From Phoronis pallida (lineage: Eukaryota > Phoronida > Phoronidae): 13,422 bases of DNA. A program made the position numbers and the translations under genes. The notes under the pieces are model-generated. The model saw only the letters and a list, made by a program, of their open reading frames with translations. It did not search any database and was not told where the DNA came from. The stretch covers positions 1 through 13,422 of the forward strand of contig JAOXYC010159994.1 of the NCBI GenBank assembly GCA_028565715.1, written 5' to 3'. Positions within the stretch are counted from its first letter, which is position 1. Each line of letters begins with the position of its first letter. Shown one piece after another: positions 1-8,438 of the stretch.

Positions 1-295
1 AATATTTCATTGATAAAGTGCTATATCAATCAATTCCAGATCCATACATTAAAAATCAGCTGTATGGAAAATGAAATTCTTAATTTGATAAAGAGCTTGT
101 TTAGTATGTTGCTTTTGAAAGTTGAAACAGTTTTTTGTTTATCTTTAAAACTTCACTCAAAGATTTTTGGTCACGTGATGTACGACATATATTTTCACCG
201 TAGGCCTGAAAACAATCTCAAACGATAAACTTTCACAACGCCAGTGCCGTGTAAATATTAAAACTGATAATGTGACTGAGTTAGTCATGCCTATT
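1..295. other. Upstream DNA without a recognisable gene
   Basis: AT-rich sequence before the gene 1 promoter block. The open frame at 10-228 begins at TTG and has no recognisable motif or splice structure. The only structure noted is a short interrupted palindrome, TGACT at 273-277 and AGTCA at 283-287, which resembles a degenerate AP-1-type pair. No exon of a preceding gene could be recognised. Confidence 0.5.
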
Positions 296-461
296 CAACT
301 TCTCAGTGTATACCTGGGTCAGGTGACCTATTCAAAGTCCCCGGGGCGTCTTAGACTTATTATAGACATCACCTGACTATTAGATAAGACTGCCTCTCAG
401 CGTTATATATGTTGAGCTGTGCTCACAACGCCCCCCAAGACTCGTCACAACTCCGTCCAAT
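296..461 (+). promoter_or_regulatory. Gene 1 proximal promoter block and short 5' UTR
   Basis: This block, beginning CAACTTCTCAGTGT, is shared almost throughout with 8439-8642 upstream of gene 3, while sequence further upstream diverges. It contains CAAAGTCCCCGGG, a module ATCACCTGACTATTAGAT at 368-385 with an E-box-like CACCTG, CTCTCAGCGTTATAT, and CACAACGCCCCCCA just before the start codon. A TATA box (TATATAT) lies at 404-410. From the usual TATA spacing, transcription would start around 430-440, giving a 5' UTR of about 25-30 nt. Which factors bind is not known. Confidence 0.7.
404..410 (+). promoter_or_regulatory. TATA box of gene 1
   Basis: TATATAT ends 51 nt before the ATG at 462, inside the block shared with gene 3. 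The gene 3 copy lacks one TA dinucleotide here. Confidence 0.65.
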
Positions 462-3400
462 ATGAAGGTCGCAATCTTCTTGTTGGCGCTCGTCGCTGCC
501 GTCTACTGCCAGGTTCCCAAGCAATGCAGTAAGTTCTTTAAGCTTTGTGTTTTATAGTTTTGCGTAGCTGATAGTCTCAAATTGCAAAAACGGATGCAAA
601 ATAATGAAATATTAATTGTAATAAGAAGCAAATGACCGGGCAAATGACCCACTCAATCAGGGCATATCTAATAATATCTTAGACACAACTTTTCTTATTC
701 ACATTAAGATGTATAGGCAACTAACTGCTAACTGACGGTTTTTGAAGAATCTTGCCAACTTATGTAGAAAATTGCTGGTCTTAAGTGTGTAAAACGGACC
801 AAGATGCATATAATACATATCGGAACAAAGGGATTTGACAAGAAAATCTTGAACGACGACAAACTGAAATCTAAAAATCCCTATATTCCCCGGGGCCCTC
901 ATCTTTCACCTGGAGTGCCACTATTAACTTTTTTAATCTTCCCAAAATCAGTTGCTTGAATTGATCACAATTAGGTTTTTATGTTGACTATATTGGACTT
1001 TACGAGGTTGATTTTCGATCCAACACTGTTCTACTTATGCAACCCGTATCACCATTGTTGACCGAGTTGTATAACACAAAAATCGATACCTACACCGGCG
1101 ACCTAAGCAAAGGGAGTTACGCAACACTTTTTAACACACATGAACAATGGAAGCTTTTCAGTCAAATGCAATGGGGGTACATTCACCTATATATGTTTGA
1201 AAAGTGTCTATTCTATGATTGAGAATACATTAAAATTTTAACGAAATATAATCAACTTGCCTTGTCAAGTTGGAAGGACATTTTGACAAAAATATGAACA
1301 GTTATGTTATCGTCGCAAAAATACTCAGAACCCTAAAGCTGATAGGCAGCTAGAAAAAATAGCGTGTCCATCCACTTAATGCAAGACACATGTTAAAACC
1401 CCTGAGACTTTTTCCACGTGTCGGTCGTTCAAACGCTTTAAATAAAATATTCTGCATCAAAAAGGATTTTTTTCTCACTTGCATTGGAATTATTATGTAT
1501 GAGAACATTTTTTGTTTATTTTAGAGGCCCCTCCATTGTGGGAAGCCAGGGAGATGTTGGTAGGTAATTTCATTATATCATCATTGGTAGCAATGATACA
1601 CGTAAATAATTTAAAAAGAACATATGGGCAATATTCCCCCTAGAGAAGTCAATGATATGGTGTTTCTCAAAATGACGAGTAGTACTTGAAATTTTGTAAA
1701 AACCCGAGCCTTTGGCGACGATTTTTACAAAACTACTGCTAAGCCTCACGACCTTGGAATATACGTGATAGACTATACCCACACTATGGGCATAAAATAT
1801 CCCCTTCATATGAGAAAGTTTCGTATCTCTTCACCTTAGCAAGGTTAAGCACTCTCAAGATGAATTTATCAGACCGTTATCAGGTGGGGCTAAAGACTAG
1901 TACGAGAATAGATATCTACCCACTTTCTACGCAGTTACATGTACCCACCGCTGTATTTGACCATATCAATTCAGAATAAAAATGGGTTGATAGTCCAAAG
2001 AAATAACAAACTTTTAAATCTTCATTTAAGATGAATTTTTTTGTGCACCTGTGTATTGGTCTTATTTTGAAGAAGAATGAATTTAATTTTGAACTTTCAT
2101 GCACTATGTTACGAAAATGTTTGCAGTTCCATTGTTTTTTAATGATGATCGATTATCAATAATTATAGATCGACCCAAGCAAAAAGTTTGAAGTCTTCTC
2201 TAAATATTCTTATGATGAGTTTGGTCAGCGTGTCAGACGTGTTGAGGAGGTCCGTGACGAGGAGGGACGACAATACTTCGATACACTGTATCTTCACAAT
2301 GTTGTAAGTATACCCACCAAAATCTAGACAAATATGTTTTAAGAGAAAGATATATCCAAATCCCAAACCAAGGCCTTTAGTTTCGTCATAAACAATCATT
2401 TATACACTAAAGACATGTGAGTTCATTTACAATTTAGGAACAGAGGGCTTATTTTCGTGAAACCCAGAAATAGCTAATGAGGAGTCTATTTAAAAAATTT
2501 AGAAAATATATTAAAATAAACTTCCATATTCCAGGGTAAGGAATACCGTCTGGACTTGAAGTCAAGAAAGTGTGAAATCCGCGAGATCACATGGCCATTC
2601 CGTTACATTGCTGTTCCCAAGAATGCTACTAACTACGGCGAGGCTTACATTGGTGCCGGTGGTATTCCAGGAGAGGGCGTCCTTGTCACCTTCTGGGGAG
2701 GACAGGACGAACGTGGAGGTAGGTTTATCAGAACATAAGACTGTATACAGTATTGTCGCAGCAGAAACACTTACTTTTACATAAACGTGATGATCGTGGA
2801 TTATAGTTTGATGAAAGTGACGATGACGATGGTGGATGATCATGATGACAATGGCTATAGTGGATGACGTTGATGGGGACGATGTTGGTTTATGACATTA
2901 ATGACTATAGTGAATGGTGGTGATGATAACGATGATACATGATGGTGATGATGACGAGGACAGATTATGGTGATGACAACAATGTTGTATGATAGTAGTG
3001 ATAATGACGATGATAGTGACGATGTTGGATGATTGTGACGATGACGATGGTAGATGATGGTGATGAGGACGATGTTGGATGATGGTCATGTTGCCGATGT
3101 TGAATGATGTTGATGGTGACGATGCTGGTTTATCGCGTAAATGACCATAGTGGATGGTGGTGACGATGACGTTGGTAGATGGTGGCGATGATGACGACAA
3201 TGTTGAATGATAGTGATAATGATGACGTTGGATGAGTGGTGACGACGGCGATGGTAGATGATAGTGATGGTGGTGGGTGGATTATATTGCTGATGACGAT
3301 GTTAGATGACGATGGTGGCTCACAGTGAATGACAGTGACGGTGACGATATTGCGTGATGGTGATGCTGCCGATGTTGAATTTTGAATGAGAGTGACGATG

Positions 3401-4246
3401 GTGAATGATGATGACGGTCATTGCCATCGCTTTCACCCACCATCATTCCTAAGATTAAAATGGCATCATCATCCGCGGCATAATCGTCAAAATCATATGT
3501 CCGTTCTCCGTATGCTATCCCGGGTAGTAGAGGTCCGTGATTCAAATAACTATTTATGAATAATTTTTCTGCATTTTCATTTATTAATAATTTACTCAAT
3601 ATTCATTTCAGACCGTTATGCTGGCACATGGACAGTACCAGCATGTATCCCTATCCAAGACGGATTCTATTCCAACAGGACTGGATTCATGCACGCCAGG
3701 TGAGTTCTGTCAAAGGCCGTTTGTGGGTTATCTGCTTACTAAGTTACTCGATTATTAGATGGATAACAATATGTTAATTTTCCTCTATGATGAAGTCACA
3801 TTTGAATGTTATCATATAATGTTTATCATCACGTGGCTAAATAACCTGTTATCGACACCCATTGTCATTCGTACAACGTATACTATTCAGTTATCAAATA
3901 CTGCTCTAATTTACCAAGATGGTCATCAACCTTGTTGGCAATATTTCAATAACATTTAATAAAATCAACATTATGTAATTAGAAATGTCCTCATGTCACT
4001 CGTCACAGATAAAATTTAAATAAACCATTACATTTTTGGGTGCGTAGATTAATAAATCAAAGTTAGTTATCTCAGTGTAGTTTCTATACAAAATAAACAT
4101 ATTAAGAGGACGACGACGATGATCTATTTGTTTTCATTGTGCACCTTTAAAAAACATTCAATTTATTTTTTTGCAGCTTCTTCGATGTGACAGTTGGTGT
4201 ATCAGATCCTAACATCTTCCTCCCACCCAAGGAGTGCAACCCATAA
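462..4246 (+). CDS. Ependymin-related secreted glycoprotein, paralogue 1 (six exons, 192 aa)
   Basis: Spliced CDS: join(462-528, 1525-1559, 2169-2303, 2535-2718, 3612-3699, 4177-4246), 579 nt including TAA. All introns are GT...AG, with phases 1,0,0,1,2. Residues 1-16 (MKVAIFLLALVAAVYC) look like a signal peptide, and the mature protein would begin near QVPKQC. Seen in the protein: PPLWEAR (25-31), SYDEFG (48-53), a charged RRVEEVRDEEGR stretch (57-68), GEAYIGAGG, EGVLV, and a terminal PPKEC. Mature cysteines are C22, C92, C152 and C190, matching the four-cysteine pattern known for ependymins. N-glycosylation sequons are at N109 (NAT) and N162 (NRT). Family knowledge: ependymins are secreted glycoproteins of about 190-220 residues, and mammalian EPDR1 has a lipid-binding pocket and forms dimers. 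The ATG follows a TATA box by about 50 nt and has A at -3. The family call comes from recognising the motifs, not from a database search. The ligand is unknown. Confidence 0.88.
529..1524 (+). other. Gene 1 intron 1 (996 nt), no other gene seen
   Basis: Donor GTAAGT at 529 and a pyrimidine-rich TTATTTTAG acceptor ending at 1524 bound this intron. It is AT-rich. Open frames within it (for example 1037-1222 on + and 699-902 on -) match no family I recognise and are probably chance. A small hairpin, CAACTTG / CAAGTTG with a 6-nt loop, lies at 1253-1272. It shows little similarity to intron 1 of gene 3 despite the near-identical flanking exon 1. Confidence 0.6.
1648..1740 (-). repeat. Foldback repeat copy in gene 1 intron 2
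   Basis: An inverted repeat is centred near 1712: arms 1692-1710 (TTTTGTAAAAACCCGAGCC) and 1714-1732 match at 15 of 19 positions around a 3-nt loop. Two exact 14-mers link it to the element at 11758-11849 in the opposite orientation: GTTTCTCAAAATGA (1662-1675) and CGAGCCTTTGGCGA (1705-1718). This supports a dispersed, non-autonomous repeat family. The ends are approximate and no target-site duplication was identified. Confidence 0.55.
2787..3424 (+). repeat. Degenerate GATG/GATGRTGAC satellite in gene 1 intron 4
   Basis: About 640 bp are built from imperfect GATG, GATGATGAC and GATGGTG units, almost free of long AT runs and unlike the flanking intron. Larger units can be seen: the block starting GACGATGTTGGTTTATGACA at 2878 recurs as GACGATGCTGGTTTATCGCG at 3118, exactly 240 bp later, and the preceding GTTGATGGGGAC / GTTGATGGTGAC pair has the same spacing. 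Minus-strand frames through it read as His/Ser/Thr-rich low-complexity peptides and are by-products of the repeat. Confidence 0.85.
3700..4176 (+). other. Gene 1 intron 5 (477 nt), no other gene seen
   Basis: Donor GTGAGT follows exon 5 and acceptor TTTTTTTGCAG precedes exon 6. The interior is AT-rich. The open frames running through from exon 5 (3556-3777) and at 3759-3959 have no recognisable content. Confidence 0.55.
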
Positions 4247-4328
4247 ACAGTTCCCACGACGGATTATATAGTCCAAAAAGAAATACATCTAAGAGTTTTC
4301 GATAATTGTTGTTCTCTGTTCAGTTTTC

Positions 4329-4334
4329 ATTAAA
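4329..4334 (+). terminator. Gene 1 polyadenylation signal (ATTAAA)
   Basis: ATTAAA lies 82 nt after the stop codon and is followed by GT/T-rich sequence (TATTTGTTTC). It is the first variant signal downstream. A canonical AATAAA at 4535-4540 could be an alternative, longer 3' end. Confidence 0.5.
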
Positions 4335-4913
4335 CTTATAAAAACTACGTATTTGTTTCTATCATTCTCGCTTTTGTTTCTCACCCGAGAATTTTGTTCT
4401 GTGCAACATTGCAAGCAAAACTTTTAAAAGTTATACATCGCTATTTACGAATTTGAAATGTTCAACTATTGAATGAGGTCAATTATTTTGGATTGTTTGT
4501 TACAAATTGCATCCTTACATCCATCTGAACAAATAATAAACACCTGCGCTTCTTCCAGAAATCTCTTTACTTACGGCCAAGGAGACTTGATGGAATATCT
4601 CGACGGGTCACCAAGATAACTGAGATCAACTGTAACGTATTAACACCGTGTTTTCGTTACTGAATGAAGGTCGTAACAAAAATCACGGCAACGAAAAAGG
4701 ATCAAATTGTGTTAAAGAAACGGGAAAAAGTGTTGTATTTCAATAATTGATAATCTTACATTCGCAAGTAGCTATGTGCAATATATGAGGTGAATTATTT
4801 GCCTTATCAGGAAATATGATTTATTTTAATTACGTGTACACAATCACACATTTTGCATATGACATAAATAAAGCCGATCAATTTTCAAAATAATCCATCA
4901 CGAGTTGTGACTG

Positions 4914-4921
4914 TATATAAG
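4914..4921 (+). promoter_or_regulatory. TATA box of gene 2
   Basis: TATATAAG is a near-consensus TATA box ending 46 nt before the ATG at 4968, so the 5' UTR is probably only about 20-25 nt. The surrounding sequence lacks the CAACTTCTCAGTGT, ATCACCTGA and CACAACGCCCCCC elements shared by genes 1 and 3. Confidence 0.75.
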
Positions 4922-4967
4922 ATGACTGTTATACCCAAAAACATCAGTTGGGATTCTGACCGTCACC

Positions 4968-7510
4968 ATGAACTGTCTCCTGGTTGTCGCTGTCCTTGTA
5001 GCTGTTACGTCGGCCCAGGTGCCGAAACCCTGTGGTAAGCAACCATTTACAACACAGCTGAATAAGACGTTTGCTTGAGAAATGGTCATGATTTCAATAT
5101 TTAACAGATTTAAAAGAAATGAGAAGTCTTGGAATAGGGTTATTTCTTCTGCCAACATAATAATTTTAATTAGGAAAATATCTTCATTTTATTCAGTTTT
5201 GTGTAATTTGGCACAATGTTTTCACGTAAACAAAATTCATTAAATTTAATGAATTTTATTCAGTACAGTAAATTTTGACTTTTTTAAGTTCAAATCAAAA
5301 TCAAAAACTTTCTCTGAAAAGGAATCGTTTACAAATCAATGTGCCTATCAAAACGTTATCGAAAGCTGTGTGAAATTGAATCCGATGTTTTAATTTTCTA
5401 GTTTCGCCACCACTGTGGGAAGCTCGTTCGATACGGGTAAGTCATACATTTCCTGCATGGTTATAACGCATTCGGTGACAAATATCCAATATTTCGTCCT
5501 GTGAGGAACACTTCTATGTGCCGGTGGACTATAACAAGGAAAACAATTAAGTATTATTTAGGCTACATTTATTGTAAATGAAATATATCTCTTGAATTAT
5601 CATAGGGTATTGGCAAATTGATGATTAATTATCAGTATACATTTGGAACATTGATCGGCTACCGAAAAGGCAAACAATGCAGTACAATGTGGCGCCGGGT
5701 TTCTAATGTCATGAGCACTAAACATTATACACTGGCTTCCGATCAGGTTGAACACCGTAGGCGCCATGAGGTGTTTGCCAAGGTATCCTACGACTCTATC
5801 AACCTGAGAGTGAGAAGAAAGGAGCACGTGATGCACCATCACAGTGAAGACGGCGGACACGCTTATGATGAACTCTTCCTTCATAAAGAGGTAAGATGTC
5901 GCCAAAGGGTTTTTCAATACTAATCACTGCTAATCATCAATGTTACAATGATGAGTGGATGAAGCCAATGGTCTCCGGTTATGTGACATGTTCTCACTCC
6001 GCGTGAAGAATAAATCAATGGATCATTGATGAACCATGTATGCCCTCCTCGAAAATGTCACATCGAGTGACGTGAAAAGACTGAATATCCACATTGTGAT
6101 TTCAAGACGGAGATTTCCAAGAGTCTTCAGTGCAAATACCCAAGTCCGTTTGGTGACATGAGCTCACATTACTGGCCCGTAACTATGTTGCTTCTATTTT
6201 ATTCATGTCTTACAATTTCAGAAAAAGGGATATCGCCTGAATCTGAAGACCAGAGAGTGCAGAGTGTTTGATTTGGTTGAGCCCTTTCACATCGCCCAAG
6301 TCCCCTACAACGCCACCAGTGCCGGTGAGGCATACATTGGTACCAGCGCCCTACAACGCGAGGGTGTTCTGGTTACATTGTGGTCAGGAGAATCCAACGA
6401 TGGAGGTAATTTCAAAAATGATATATTAAAGTTACTGTCCCCACCTTAAAAAAATATTCAAAACTGATTTTATAGATTGCGATTTTTTGAGAAAGTTGGA
6501 TCAAAAACACGTTTTTAACTAGGACGTAGTTTTATTCACGTGTAGGCCATATTTCATCTCATTTTGTCCAAAACCTACTCAACAACTTTTAAAAGTGTAT
6601 AAACTTGTTTTATAAGGATTTCATTTTTTGTTTAAAAGGTTGGAACGGACAGTTACTTTGTTTAGAGGAAACCTCTTTAGGGGGTTTCTAATGTTGTAGT
6701 CTAACAATAACTATAAGTTAACTTCGTTATTGTGTGGAACCATTAGCATACAGAGTTGCCTGTTGCCGCTTCCAAAATCATTTCAACTTCAATTCTTTTA
6801 ATTAAAAATTAAGAGACCTATCTCATTATGACTTGATACTCATCTATCATCTCTGAATTACAGATCACTATTTTGGGGCAGTGACTTATCCAGATTGTAT
6901 TCCTGTTTCATTTGGTGTACGTAGTGAGAGATTTGGCGTCCAGCACAACACGTAAGACTTTCAAACTCACAATTCTTAAACGCTCCCATGGAAGAGTCAC
7001 TAAAATGACCATTACTTCCAATGAGTTATTAACGACAACAACTTTTTTCTAATACAACTGTTCATCAAACGGTACGCTACAATTAACAAAAATGTGTACA
7101 GTTTTTTATTCTACAAATGTGTGCGTTTCCTATGAAAGGTATGGTACACGTCACGAAATATAGCCACATTTATTTTCGTCCGAATAAACAAAAATTAGTC
7201 ACAGATATATTTTGAAAAAACAGAAAAATTCAGAACCCGACCGGGAATCGGACCCGGGTTTCCTATTTACATGATAGTTGTGCTAGTCTATTACACCACC
7301 GGGGTCCTAGTAATTTCTCTGCTTATGATATATATAAGTGTTCTTTATGAATACATTTTAACATGTTGTTTGAATGACATCGTTATCCGTCAGAAGTTCT
7401 TATGAAATGTATTTCAGTAACGAAATTTCCTATTTTCCAGACTCTTTGACGTCACTCTCGGTATCTCAAACCCAAACGTCTTTATTCCTCCTCCAGAATG
7501 CATGAAGTAA
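4968..7510 (+). CDS. Ependymin-related secreted glycoprotein, divergent paralogue 2 (six exons, 195 aa)
   Basis: Spliced CDS: join(4968-5034, 5402-5436, 5747-5890, 6222-6405, 6864-6951, 7441-7510), 588 nt including TAA, with the same intron phases (1,0,0,1,2) as its neighbours. Signal peptide: MNCLLVVAVLVAVTSA, then QVPKPC. The PPLWEAR, SYD, RVRR, PF, NAT, GEAYIG, EGVLVT and C-terminal PEC motifs align with genes 1 and 3. Cysteines C22, C95, C155 and C193 are kept, as is the sequon N112-A-T. By hand count about 45% of residues match gene 1. Exon 3 is nine nucleotides longer than in the other genes and encodes a histidine-rich run (H61, H64-66, H72) where genes 1 and 3 carry EEVRDEEGR. The start has a good CACCATGA context, 46 nt after TATATAAG. 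Exon 3 could instead begin at an upstream TAG acceptor (in frame at 5606), adding 47 residues; I prefer 5747 because it preserves the alignment. Its promoter shows no resemblance to those of genes 1 and 3, so separate regulation is inferred. Confidence 0.86.
5035..5401 (+). other. Gene 2 intron 1 (367 nt) with a perfect palindrome
   Basis: Donor GTAAGC and acceptor TTTTCTAG bound this intron. It contains a 26-bp perfect palindrome at 5232-5257 with core TTCATTAAATTTAATGAA. Nothing else is recognisable. Confidence 0.55.
5437..5746 (+). other. Gene 2 intron 2 (310 nt), 3' half open in frame with exon 3
   Basis: Donor GTAAGT at 5437 and acceptor GATCAG ending at 5746. From 5606, after a CATAG, to 5746 the sequence stays open for 47 codons in the exon 3 frame. 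The encoded stretch resembles nothing in genes 1 or 3, so I treat it as intron. Confidence 0.55.
5891..6221 (+). other. Gene 2 intron 3 (331 nt), no other gene seen
   Basis: It runs from the GTAAGA donor to the AATTTCAG acceptor. It is less AT-rich than other introns here, but I found no coding motif, hairpin or repeat in it. Confidence 0.5.
6406..6863 (+). other. Gene 2 intron 4 (458 nt), no other gene seen
   Basis: Donor GTAATT and acceptor GAATTACAG. It contains a small hairpin AGAGG-AAA-CCTCT at about 6663-6675 and otherwise plain AT-rich sequence. Confidence 0.5.
6952..7440 (+). other. Gene 2 intron 5 (489 nt) hosting the tRNA-like repeat
   Basis: It runs from the GTAAGA donor to the TATTTTCCAG acceptor. 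The only distinctive content is the minus-strand tRNA-like unit at 7234-7305; the rest is AT-rich and unassigned. Confidence 0.55.
7234..7305 (-). repeat. Degenerate tRNA-like unit (tRNA pseudogene or SINE head)
   Basis: On the minus strand 72 nt fold as a cloverleaf. The acceptor arm pairs 6 of 7 (ACCCCGG with TCGGGTT), the D arm is GTGT/GCAC, the anticodon stem pairs 4 of 5, and the T arm is a perfect CCGGG/CCCGG. The A box TGGTGTAATAG fits TRGYNNANNNG, and the B box GGTCCGATTCC has one change from GGTTCGANTCC. The apparent anticodon is TGT (Thr), but position 33 is A instead of the near-invariant T, and no intact tRNA is expected. It lies in gene 2 intron 5, antisense to the gene. It is most likely the 5' part of a tRNA-derived SINE or a tRNA pseudogene; no SINE body could be delimited. 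Confidence 0.6.
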
Positions 7511-8438
7511 ACTTCCTGGGCACCTTGGATGGTTAAGCTGATGTAATTTCTTATATGATTATTGAATGTAAGAATAAATTTGAATAAATTTCAAGTCGTT
7601 ATGTCCTGAATATTTTTGTTGTTGTTTATTACTGGATTGTCAGTGTTGCAATGATCATGTTGACGTTCTGGCAAAAACGAACATTGAACTGAAAGTGAAA
7701 GAAGTCGAGCAAAAATTTTTCAGTTTGAAATTATTATTTAATAGAAAAATATATGTAGTGCACTGAAATATGTAAAATCGCGTGAAGTTATATTGTAATC
7801 ACGTTTTGAAAAAATAGTCCACAGTTACACACACACACAGCGTAGAGACTGGGTAGGGTTTTGCAAGTTAATAGCAGTAGAATAGTTTTCTTGAATTCGC
7901 AGGACAAAGTCAAAACCACACTTGACACTTACGGGGGTAGGATTATCAAACAACAATCCGCCTCTCACGGCGCATCCCCAATATCTTGTGGCTATTTTAA
8001 ACTTAAATCTTTTTTTACTGGGATCACTTTGTGAATTCAATAAAAAAAATCTTGAAAAACTTTGTTTGAGAAATTTTCTCAGCGCTTCTGGACACCTGTT
8101 CAAGTGGAAAGACAATGAATGTCTGTTTTGTACCTCTTGCTATATAGTATATACGCAATGCCTAGCTGAAACAACACTACTACGTTAATGAATACGTTCA
8201 AATTCAATTTTTCAACTTTAATTCACGAAAGAAGATCAACGAGTAACAGTTAACCAGACGACATCGCTCAGTTTCAAAATAGAACAAACACCTGATGATG
8301 AATGGAAACTGACCGATCGAAACATCGAGATGCGGAAGAACATTAAAGAGACACAGCGAATTATTTTCCTGTTGTGGATCTGTCCTCAGTATCATGGTGT
8401 AAACATCAGATAGTTTGACTAAGTAACTGATAACTGTC
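7511..8438. other. Gene 2-gene 3 intergenic DNA, repeat-like, no confident gene
   Basis: This holds the gene 2 3' UTR and about 800 nt without a supportable gene. There is a short AC dinucleotide run at about 7827-7839. Overlapping open frames occur on both strands over about 7825-8188, and a minus-strand frame at 8204-8395; none has a recognisable domain or splice pattern. A CTGATGA...CGAAAC motif (8292-8323) resembles the conserved boxes of hammerhead ribozymes and of some retroelement ends but lacks a convincing stem. I read the stretch as decayed repeat DNA. Confidence 0.5.
7573..7588 (+). terminator. Gene 2 polyadenylation signals (two AATAAA)
   Basis: AATAAA occurs at 7573-7578 and again at 7583-7588, 62-73 nt after the stop codon. 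A T/GT-rich tract (TTTTTGTTGTTGTTT) follows about 20-30 nt later, the usual arrangement for an animal 3' end. Confidence 0.75.

Larger units (their letters stand above)
4247..4967. other. Gene 1 3' UTR and gene 1-gene 2 intergenic DNA
   Basis: Apart from the polyadenylation signals (4329, 4535) and the TATA box of gene 2, I see no gene or RNA in this 721-nt AT-rich stretch. The minus-strand frame at 4898-5158 overlaps exon 1 of gene 2 and is a shadow. Confidence 0.55.

Noticed and set aside
2562-2843. Frames on both strands overlapping gene 1 exon 4
   Set aside because: They are shadows of the 184-nt exon in other frames. The frame starting at 2556 is the true exon reading and is included in gene 1.
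2898-3200. Minus-strand frame encoding a Ser/His/Thr/Ile-rich 100-residue peptide
   Set aside because: It is the reading of the GATG satellite's complement (CAT/ATC repeats), inside an intron, with no conserved content. The same holds for 3282-3599.
2787-3424. CRISPR-like or other regularly spaced repeat array
   Set aside because: The repeats are short, contiguous and degenerate GATG units without unique spacers, in a clearly eukaryotic intron.
5600-5917. Minus-strand 105-codon frame
   Set aside because: It lies antisense over gene 2 exon 3 and the open part of intron 2. It shows no motif, and the plus strand has the splice-consistent conserved protein.
7234-7305. A functional tRNA-Thr gene
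   Set aside because: Position 33 is A rather than T, the acceptor has a mismatch and the T loop is altered, so a pseudogene or SINE head is more likely.
7827-7839. AC dinucleotide microsatellite
   Set aside because: Only about six units; too short to be of note beyond mention in the intergenic entry.
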